10,442 nt of DNA, taken from the NCBI GenBank assembly GCA_905373325.1, contig CAJPTB010000034.1, positions 1 through 10,442 on the forward strand. The letters are read 5' to 3'. Each line of letters begins with the position of its first letter. The first letter of the stretch is position 1. Shown here piece after piece: positions 1 through 5,464 of the stretch. The stretch comes from an uncultured Ancrocorticia sp. Its GTDB lineage: Bacteria > Actinomycetota > Actinomycetes > Actinomycetales > Actinomycetaceae. A program made the position numbers and the translations under genes. Under the pieces are notes generated by a model that made no database searches, was not told the origin of the DNA, and was given only the letters and a program-made list of their open reading frames with translations.

Positions 1-526
1 GACTGACTTCGCGGCAGCGCGAGCGGATCGTCGTCATGACGTCTTCGGGCGAGGGCGTGCACAGCATCCACACGGTGAACGGCGGAGGCTCCTCGATCGC
101 TTTGAGCAGCACGTTCGTGGTGCGCTCGAGCATCCTGTCGGCGTCTTCGACGACGACGACGCGCCACGGGCCGCTGCCCGGGGAGACATACGACCTGCCG
201 ACAAGCTCGCGCGTGCGCTCGACAGTGATGAAAACTCCGCGGGTCGCCACCGATTCGACGTCGGGGTGCTTGCCCTCCATGACCGTGTGGCAGGCGTGGC
301 ATTGGCCGCACCCGGGTTCCGGCCCGGTGCATTCCAGGGCTGCGGCGAAGGCTCTGGCCGCCACCGACCTGCCCGAGCCCGGCGGCCCTGTGACGAGCCA
401 GGCTTGGGCCATGGCCGAATCGGCCCCGGCGGCGGTCTTCCCGGCGAGCTCGCGGGCGGCCGCGGCGGCTTTTTCAAGCTGGGCGCGCACGGCCCGCTGC
501 CCCACCAGCTCGTCGAAGACGCTCAC
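1..526 (-). CDS. holB: DNA polymerase III subunit delta' (partial, C-terminal part off the left edge)
   Basis: Clamp-loader delta' subunit, an AAA+ family protein that helps load the beta sliding clamp at replication forks. The first 175 residues are visible. They begin at a GTG (524-526) whose GTGA overlaps the tmk stop, a classic translational-coupling arrangement. Visible marks: P-loop GPPGSGRS at residues 47-54 with Arg in place of the usual Lys (delta' is generally not an active ATPase; this variant is common in actinobacteria); a four-cysteine zinc module at Cys66, Cys73, Cys76 and Cys79; a Walker-B-like VVVVEDAD at 123-130; IEEPPP at 144-149; and the delta'-type SRC motif at 169-171. 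The reading frame is open to the window edge with no stop. It is the last visible gene of the topA-tmk-holB operon. Identification is secure; only the start codon (GTG, no strong alternative) is inferred. Confidence 0.95.
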   Translation of the reverse strand, partial: MSVFDELVGQRAVRAQLEKAAAAARELAGKTAAGADSAMAQAWLVTGPPGSGRSVAARAFAAALECTGPEPGCGQCHACHTVMEGKHPDVESVATRGVFITVERTRELVGRSYVSPGSGPWRVVVVEDADRMLERTTNVLLKAIEEPPPFTVWMLCTPSPEDVMTTIRSRCREVS

Positions 527-1155
527 GGCTTGCCGCCCCCGGGCCGGCGTCCGTCGTCGCCCAGCGTCTGGGCCACGCGTGCGCGGACCGTTTCGGCGAT
601 CTGTTCGCGCGGCGCCGTGGCGTCCACGGTGAACCAGCGTTCGGGTTCGGCCGCGGCGAATCGGAGGTATGCCCTGCGGACTTCCTCGTGGAACCGCGCG
701 CCCGCCGCCTCGATCCTGTCGAAGGAGCCGCCGAGCCGGGAGGCCAGCGCCTCGGCGGGAAGGTCGAGGAAGACGGTCAGGTCGGGCATGAGCCCTTCCG
801 TGCCCCACAGCGACAGTCCTCGCACCTCGTCCTCGCCGAGAGTCCTTCCCGCGCCCTGGTAGGCGGCGGAGGAATCGATGTATCTGTCGGCGAGAACGAT
901 CGCCCCCCTTTCCAAAGCCGGGCGCACGACCGTCGCGACGTTGTGCGCCCTGTCCGCCGCGTACAGCAATGCCTCTGCCCGCGGCGAGACGTCGCCGCCG
1001 TGCAGGAGCAGCTTGCGGATATGGCGCCCGAGCTCGGTTCCGCCGGGGTCTCTGGTTGTGACGACGTCGAAGCCGCGCCCGCGCAGCCATTCGGCGAGCA
1101 ACTGTATCTGGGTGGTCTTGCCCGATCCGTCGCCGCCCTCGAAGGTGATGAACAT
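523..1155 (-). CDS. tmk: Thymidylate kinase (dTMP kinase)
   Basis: Cytoplasmic kinase that phosphorylates dTMP to dTDP with ATP, on the route to dTTP. The protein has 210 residues, the usual size for bacterial Tmk. It has the P-loop GGDGSGKTT at residues 7-15, the TTRDPGG substrate-site segment at 33-39, AADRAHN at 67-73, the DRY motif at 90-92 followed by IDSSAAYQG, and a lid region around 139-152 (SRLGGSFDRIEAAG). The ATG at 1153-1155 lies 3 bp after the topA stop. The only ribosome-binding candidate is the purine-rich AAGAAG encoded by the end of topA, so translation is probably coupled. The gene ends in TGA overlapping the holB GTG. The C-terminal tail (DDGRRPGGGKP) is low-complexity and probably disordered. 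Sits between topA and holB, an order seen in many actinobacteria. Confidence 0.97.
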   Translation of the reverse strand: MFITFEGGDGSGKTTQIQLLAEWLRGRGFDVVTTRDPGGTELGRHIRKLLLHGGDVSPRAEALLYAADRAHNVATVVRPALERGAIVLADRYIDSSAAYQGAGRTLGEDEVRGLSLWGTEGLMPDLTVFLDLPAEALASRLGGSFDRIEAAGARFHEEVRRAYLRFAAAEPERWFTVDATAPREQIAETVRARVAQTLGDDGRRPGGGKP

Positions 1156-1158
1156 CGG

Positions 1159-4059
1159 CTACTTCTTGCTCTTGGCGGCGGTCGCCGCAGACGGCCTGGT
1201 TGCAGATTTCTTAGCGGCGGTTTTCACGGCGCCGGATTTCGAAGCGGATGCTTTTGCGTCCGCGGACTTCGCCGAAGCCTTCCCCGCGCCCGCCGACTTG
1301 CCGGAGGCGGTTGTGCCCGAAGCAGCCTTGGAGGCCTTGCTCGAAGAGGCCTTCGAAGCCGCCTTGCCGGAAGCGGCCTTCGACGCCGACTTTGACGCGG
1401 TTTTCGACGCCGACTTCGACGCGGCCTTGGCCGAGGCCTTTTTCCTGGCAGGCTTCTTCGCCGGGCCCTTGGCTCGCCGGTCGGCGAGCAGCTCGTAGGC
1501 GCGCTCGGGCGTGATCGTCAGCGGGTCGTCCTCACGGCGAAGGGAGGCGTTGGTCGTGCCGTCGGTGACGTAAGGGCCGAAGCAGCCGTCCTTGAGCAGA
1601 ACTGTGACGCCCGCGACGGGGTCGGTTCCCAGCTCGCGCAGGGGCTCCTTCGCGGTGGCGCCGCGCCGCTGCTTGGGCTGGGCAAACAGCTCTTTGGCCT
1701 GGTCGAGGGTGACCGTGAAAATCTCGTCCTCGCTGGCCAGCGACCGCGAATCCTTGCCGCGGGTCAGGTACGGCCCGTAGCGGCCGTTGTGGGCAAAGAT
1801 CGTCTCGCCGCCGTCGTCGCCCACGGCGCGCGGAAGCGAAAGCAGCTTGAGCGCGTCCTCAAGCGTGACCGATTCGAGCGCCATCGAGGACAAAAGCGAG
1901 GCCGTGCGCGGTTTCGGCGGTTTCTTCGACGGGCGGCCGGTAGGCGTGAGCGCCACTTCGCCCTCTTTCGGCACGTCGGTGACGTACGGGCCGAAACGCC
2001 CCGCTTTGGCCAACACTTTCCGGCCGGTTTCGGGGTCCACTCCCAGCTCGCGCCCGTCGAAGCTGCTTTTGTCGAGCAGCTCGCGGGCCTTGGCCGGGGT
2101 CAGCTCGTCGGGGGCGATGGAATCGGGGACGGAGGCGTTGCGGGCTTCCGCCCCCTCGCGCTCCTCCTGGACGTACGGCCCGTAGCGGCCCACGCGCAGA
2201 ACCACGCCCTCGCCGAGGTCGATCGAGTTGACGGCCTTCGCGTCGATGTCCCCCAGGCTCTCGACCTGGCCTTCGAGGCCGAGCCGCCCCTCCTGGCCCT
2301 TCCAAAAGCGGGTGAGGTATTCGATCCGCCGCTCCTCGCCGGCTGCGATGCGGTCCAGCTCGGTTTCCATGTCGGCCGTGAAGTCGTAATCGACCAGCTC
2401 GGGAAGGTTCTCCTCCAGCAGGCGCACAACCGAAAAGGCCGTCCACGTGGGCACGAGCGCCTGGCCGCGGCGGTCGACGTACCCGCGGTCGGTGATGGTC
2501 GAGATCGTCGCGGCGTACGTGGACGGGCGCCCGATCCCCAGCTCCTCCATGCGCTTGACGAGCGAAGCCTCGGTGTAGCGCGGCGGCGGCAGTGTCTCGT
2601 GGCCGTCTGCGGCCGCCTCGAGCGTGCGCAGAGCCTCCCCCTCCTTGACCTCCGGAAGGCGCGCGTTCTCGCGGTCCTCGTACCGCTTCGCGTCGGCAGA
2701 CTCCTGGTAGACGGCCATGAAGCCGGGGAAGGTGATGATCGTTCCCGACGCCGCAAACGTCGCCTCGCGCGCTCCGGCGGCCCCGGCGACGCCGACGGCG
2801 ACGCGCGCGGAGGCGGTCTGGCCGCGGGCGTCGGCCATCTGCGAGGCCACCGTGCGCTTCCAGATGAGCTCGTAGAGCGCGAACTGGCTGGCCGTCAGAT
2901 CGCCCTTGACCTGGGCGGGCGTGCGGAAATGGTCGCCGGCGGGCCGGATCGCCTCGTGGGCCTCCTGCGCGCCCTTGGACTTCGTCGCGTACAGCCTGGG
3001 TTTGTCCGGCAGCGACTCCTGCCCGTACATCTCCCGAATCTGGCTTCTGGCAGCCGAAACAGCCTGCTCGGAAAGGTTGGTCGAGTCGGTTCGCATGTAC
3101 GTGATGTAGCCGTTTTCGTAGAGCGACTGGGCGGTGCGCATGGCGTCGCGCGAGCTCATGCGGAGCTTGCGGGAGGCCTCCTGCTGGAGGGTCGACGTCG
3201 TGAACGGCGCGGCCGGCCGGCGGGTGTACGGCTTCGTCTCGACGGAGGCGACCGTCGCGTCCGCGCCTTCGAGTGCCGCGGCGAGCTGTTCGGCGTCGTC
3301 CTTGCCGAGTGCCCGCACGCCTTCCTTGGCGGCCTTGGCGGTGAGCTTTCCGGCGTCGTCGAAGTCCCTGCCCGCGGCGACGCGCACGGAGTCGAGTGCT
3401 GCGAGCTTGGCCGAAAAGTCTTGCTTCTCCTTGGCGAAAACCGCCGTCACGTCCCAGTAGGAGGCGGCGACGAAGGCCATGCGCTCGCGCTCGCGCGAGA
3501 CGACCAGCCGCGTGGCCACCGACTGCACTCGCCCGGCCGAGAGCCCGGGCGAGACCTTGCGCCACAGGAGGGGCGAGACCTCGTAGCCCACGAGGCGGTC
3601 GAGGATGCGGCGCGATTCCTGGGCGTCCACCAGCTGCGCATCGAGCTGGCGGGGATTGTCGAGCGCCCTGGCGATGGCCTCCGGCGTGATCTCGTGGAAC
3701 ACCATCCGCTTGACCGGAACCTTCGGCTTGAGCACCTCGTTCAGATGCCAGGCGATGGCCTCGCCTTCGCGGTCCTCGTCGGTTGCGAGCAGCAGTTCGT
3801 CGGCCTCTTTGAGCAGCTTTTTCAGCTCGGCGACCTTCTTCTTCTTGTCTGGGTCGATCACGTAGTAGGGCTCGAAGCCCGCTTCAATGTCCACGGAGAA
3901 CTTCGCGTAGGGGCCCTTTTTCATCGATGCGGGCAGCTCGGAGGGCTGGGGGAGGTCGCGAATATGGCCGACGGAGGCCTCTACGGAATAGTCCGATCCG
4001 AGATAGCCGCTGATGGTGCGAGCCTTCGCTGGAGACTCCACGATCACAAGTTTGCTCAC
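1159..4059 (-). CDS. topA: DNA topoisomerase I (type IA) with basic C-terminal tail
   Basis: Relaxes negatively supercoiled DNA by single-strand passage. The reading frame is open far upstream, but the real start is the GTG at 4057-4059: it gives the family N-terminus MSKLVIVESPAKA and follows GAAGGAAA at good spacing. The protein has 966 residues. TOPRIM acidic residues are Glu8 and Asp94/Asp96/Glu98 in ATDEDREGE. The catalytic tyrosine is Tyr321 in ITYMRTDS. Other core motifs are SAGRVQSVATRLV (174-186) and GIGRPSTYA (508-516). Four C-terminal topoisomerase repeats are visible by their GxYGPY/GxFGPY cores near residues 624, 688, 759 and 825. From about residue 863 the protein becomes a ~100-residue Lys/Ala/Ser tail with KSAS/KTAS/KAAS-like short repeats. 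There are no zinc-finger cysteines. Such tails are typical of actinobacterial TopA and are known in the family to aid DNA binding and processivity. First gene of the topA-tmk-holB operon. Confidence 0.97.
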   Translation of the reverse strand: MSKLVIVESPAKARTISGYLGSDYSVEASVGHIRDLPQPSELPASMKKGPYAKFSVDIEAGFEPYYVIDPDKKKKVAELKKLLKEADELLLATDEDREGEAIAWHLNEVLKPKVPVKRMVFHEITPEAIARALDNPRQLDAQLVDAQESRRILDRLVGYEVSPLLWRKVSPGLSAGRVQSVATRLVVSRERERMAFVAASYWDVTAVFAKEKQDFSAKLAALDSVRVAAGRDFDDAGKLTAKAAKEGVRALGKDDAEQLAAALEGADATVASVETKPYTRRPAAPFTTSTLQQEASRKLRMSSRDAMRTAQSLYENGYITYMRTDSTNLSEQAVSAARSQIREMYGQESLPDKPRLYATKSKGAQEAHEAIRPAGDHFRTPAQVKGDLTASQFALYELIWKRTVASQMADARGQTASARVAVGVAGAAGAREATFAASGTIITFPGFMAVYQESADAKRYEDRENARLPEVKEGEALRTLEAAADGHETLPPPRYTEASLVKRMEELGIGRPSTYAATISTITDRGYVDRRGQALVPTWTAFSVVRLLEENLPELVDYDFTADMETELDRIAAGEERRIEYLTRFWKGQEGRLGLEGQVESLGDIDAKAVNSIDLGEGVVLRVGRYGPYVQEEREGAEARNASVPDSIAPDELTPAKARELLDKSSFDGRELGVDPETGRKVLAKAGRFGPYVTDVPKEGEVALTPTGRPSKKPPKPRTASLLSSMALESVTLEDALKLLSLPRAVGDDGGETIFAHNGRYGPYLTRGKDSRSLASEDEIFTVTLDQAKELFAQPKQRRGATAKEPLRELGTDPVAGVTVLLKDGCFGPYVTDGTTNASLRREDDPLTITPERAYELLADRRAKGPAKKPARKKASAKAASKSASKTASKSASKAASGKAASKASSSKASKAASGTTASGKSAGAGKASAKSADAKASASKSGAVKTAAKKSATRPSAATAAKSKK
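1161..1471 (-). repeat. Low-complexity Lys/Ala/Ser coding repeats in the TopA tail
   Basis: This stretch encodes the basic tail of topoisomerase I. Its densest part, about 1330-1440, is built of imperfect 12-bp units (one KSAS-like tetrapeptide each), visible on the plus strand as alternating gacgccgacttt and gacgcggttttc-type words. It remains in frame. The length of such a tract is expected to vary between strains. Confidence 0.75.
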
Positions 4060-4200
4060 GCTGTTTCCTTCAGGACGACGGAGGGGTTGCTGGCGCCACC
4101 ATAACCCCATTTGCCGACACCCCGCCATTTGTGCCACGCCGTCAATGACGGGATACACTGTTGCCGCAGTTTGAGACACACACGAGGAGAGATCTCTTAT
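4060..4200. promoter_or_regulatory. Divergent topA / hemH promoter region
   Basis: These 141 bp separate the divergent topA and hemH starts. Towards hemH there is a plausible -10, TACACT at 4154-4159, with only weak -35 candidates (TTGTGC at 4129-4134, 19-bp spacer). Two copies of CCATTTG (4107-4113 and 4125-4131) stand 18 bp apart in direct orientation and could be a regulator half-site pair. Towards topA no convincing -10/-35 pair is seen, although TTGACG reads on the minus strand at 4140-4145. All promoter calls are by eye and weak; the divergent arrangement itself is certain. Confidence 0.4.
4184..4190 (+). promoter_or_regulatory. Ribosome binding site of hemH
   Basis: GAGGAGA lies 10 bp upstream of the ATG at 4201. 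It decides the start: the frame is open 30 codons further upstream, but no earlier start codon has a comparable Shine-Dalgarno and the upstream residues do not resemble ferrochelatase. Confidence 0.8.
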
Positions 4201-5199
4201 ATGCGCGAAAACTCGCCGAAATCCGGCGCGACGCACGAAGGCGTGATCGTCGTTGCCCTGGGGACGCCCACAGAGGCGAGCACCCGTGCGATCGCCGAGT
4301 TCTTGGGCGAGTTCCTTTCGGACAAGCGCGTTGTAGACCTGCCGGACTTCCTGTGGCAGCCGGTGCTGCGCGGCCCGATTCTCAAACGCCGCCCGGGCAA
4401 GGTGCTGGAACAGTATGAAGACATCTGGGCGGACGGCTCTCCCCTGCGGGTGATCACGGAGGGGCAGGTCGCGAGGCTCGCAGAGCTTCTGCCCGAATGC
4501 GAGGTGCGCGTGGGATACCAGTACGGCAGCCCGAGCTTCGTCGAGACGTTCGCCGAGATGGCCTCGCGTCTGGACGAGATCACGGTGCTTCCCACGTATC
4601 CGCAGTTTGCGCCGGCCACGGTGGGGTCGGTGGCGGACAGGCTCGACGCCGCGTTGAAGGTTTCCCGCGAGCGTTTCGGGCGCGTGCCGCGGGTTCGCGC
4701 GGCGAGGTCGTGGCCGGAGCTGCCCGGGTACGTCGATTGGCACGTCACGCGCATAGCGAACGCCTTGGAGGAGGGCGACGCCGACATGCTCGTCTTCTCT
4801 TGGCACGGGCTGCCTGACAGGCGCCCCCACCAGCCCGCCCGATACGCCGCCGAATGCGACGCCACGGCCCGCGCGATCACCGCGCGCCTCGCGGACCTCG
4901 GCGTGAGCGTCCCGTGGCGCTCGACTTTCCAGTCGAAGTTCGGGCCCGACCGCTGGCTGCGGCCCGCGACTATCGACACGATGGCCCGCCTCCCGCGCGA
5001 GGGCGTGCGCCGCGTGGTCGTCGCCAATCCGGGCTTCATGGCTGACTGCCTGGAGACGATCTACGAGATGGACGTTCTCAACGCCGACGCCTTCTACAAG
5101 GCCGGAGGCCAGACTTTCCGCCGGATCGGATGCCCCGACGCCGACGCCGGCGCGGCCATTCTGGCCGAGCTGCGCGGGGCGCTGCGGCCCTTTGCATGA
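4201..5199 (+). CDS. hemH: Ferrochelatase, proteobacterial/eukaryotic sequence type
   Basis: Inserts ferrous iron into a porphyrin at the end of heme synthesis. The protein has 332 residues from the ATG with a good RBS. Near the N-terminus is VIVVALGTPTEAS, then the FLGEFLSDKRVVDLP block (34-48) and YEDIWADGSPL (72-82). The catalytic histidine is His202 in SWHGLPDR; the conserved acidic residue is Glu285 in PGFMADCLET. FQSKFGPDRWLRP (243-255) matches the FQSrFG..pWL.P segment of classical protoporphyrin ferrochelatases. Coproporphyrin ferrochelatases of Gram-positive bacteria instead read roughly SAHSLP and PVGFVADHLE. The four cysteines (100, 219, 283, 311) do not form an obvious C-terminal [2Fe-2S] ligand set. 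No other heme gene is in view. Ferrochelatase identity is secure; the preferred substrate (protoporphyrin IX) and a history of transfer are inferred from sequence type. Confidence 0.93.
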   Translation: MRENSPKSGATHEGVIVVALGTPTEASTRAIAEFLGEFLSDKRVVDLPDFLWQPVLRGPILKRRPGKVLEQYEDIWADGSPLRVITEGQVARLAELLPECEVRVGYQYGSPSFVETFAEMASRLDEITVLPTYPQFAPATVGSVADRLDAALKVSRERFGRVPRVRAARSWPELPGYVDWHVTRIANALEEGDADMLVFSWHGLPDRRPHQPARYAAECDATARAITARLADLGVSVPWRSTFQSKFGPDRWLRPATIDTMARLPREGVRRVVVANPGFMADCLETIYEMDVLNADAFYKAGGQTFRRIGCPDADAGAAILAELRGALRPFA

Positions 5200-5214
5200 G
5201 CGCAAGGGCCGTTT
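5185..5214 (+). terminator. Possible weak terminator at the end of hemH
   Basis: CGGCCCTTTGC (5185-5195) can pair with GCAAGGGCCG (5202-5211), with one bulged base and a 6-nt loop that contains part of the stop codon. Only TTT follows, so this is a weak intrinsic terminator at best; it could also serve as an mRNA 3'-end stabiliser. Confidence 0.4.
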
Positions 5215-5422
5215 AAGCGCCGGAAGACGGCGTGTTTAACTGGCCCTGGGGAATTGCCGCAGACGTGACAATTGAGAAGCCACGAAGTCGAGACCGCGAT
5301 TCCGGGATCGCGACGTCGGGCTCTAGATCACGCGACCGTCGAAGGCCTTCCGGAGACCAAGATTCCATCAAACTCAGAATTCCGGGGCTGTCGAAGACTC
5401 CATCCCAGCCCCGTCAAAGGCC
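5215..5422. other. Convergent intergenic region with palindrome and degenerate repeats
   Basis: This region lies between the convergent ends of hemH and the methyltransferase gene and holds no gene of its own. It has a perfect 6-bp inverted repeat, CGCGAT-TCCGGG-ATCGCG (5295-5312), without a T tract on either strand. From about 5338 onward it is built of degenerate copies of sequence from the 3' end of the methyltransferase gene (see the separate repeat entry). Confidence 0.5.
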
Positions 5423-5464
5423 CTATCTCTGGGCTGTCAAAGGCTCTCCGGAGATCAAGATCCC
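5338..5464. repeat. Duplicated 3' end of the methyltransferase gene
   Basis: A 29-bp segment at 5338-5366 matches 5436-5464 at 24 of 29 positions, sharing the core CCGGAGA and CAAGAT. The second copy is the coding end of the methyltransferase (GILISGEPLT); the first lies beyond the stop codon and would read GILVSGRPST on the minus strand. Two shorter related words, GTCGAAGACTCC near 5390 and GTCAAAGGCCCT near 5412, lie between them. This looks like an old tandem duplication that spans the stop codon. Confidence 0.65.

Noticed and set aside
1789..4104. 771-codon plus-strand open frame opposite topA
   Set aside because: It is a shadow of topA in GC-rich DNA. TopA carries all motifs in order and has an RBS; the antisense translation resembles no family I know.
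1159..5205. 1348-residue version of TopA reading back through hemH
   Set aside because: The first 380 or so residues are antisense to hemH. The GTG at 4057-4059 with its RBS gives the exact family N-terminus.
5295..5312. CGCGAT inverted repeat as a bidirectional terminator between hemH and the methyltransferase gene
   Set aside because: Only a 6-bp stem and no T tract on either side; kept only as a palindrome within the intergenic region.
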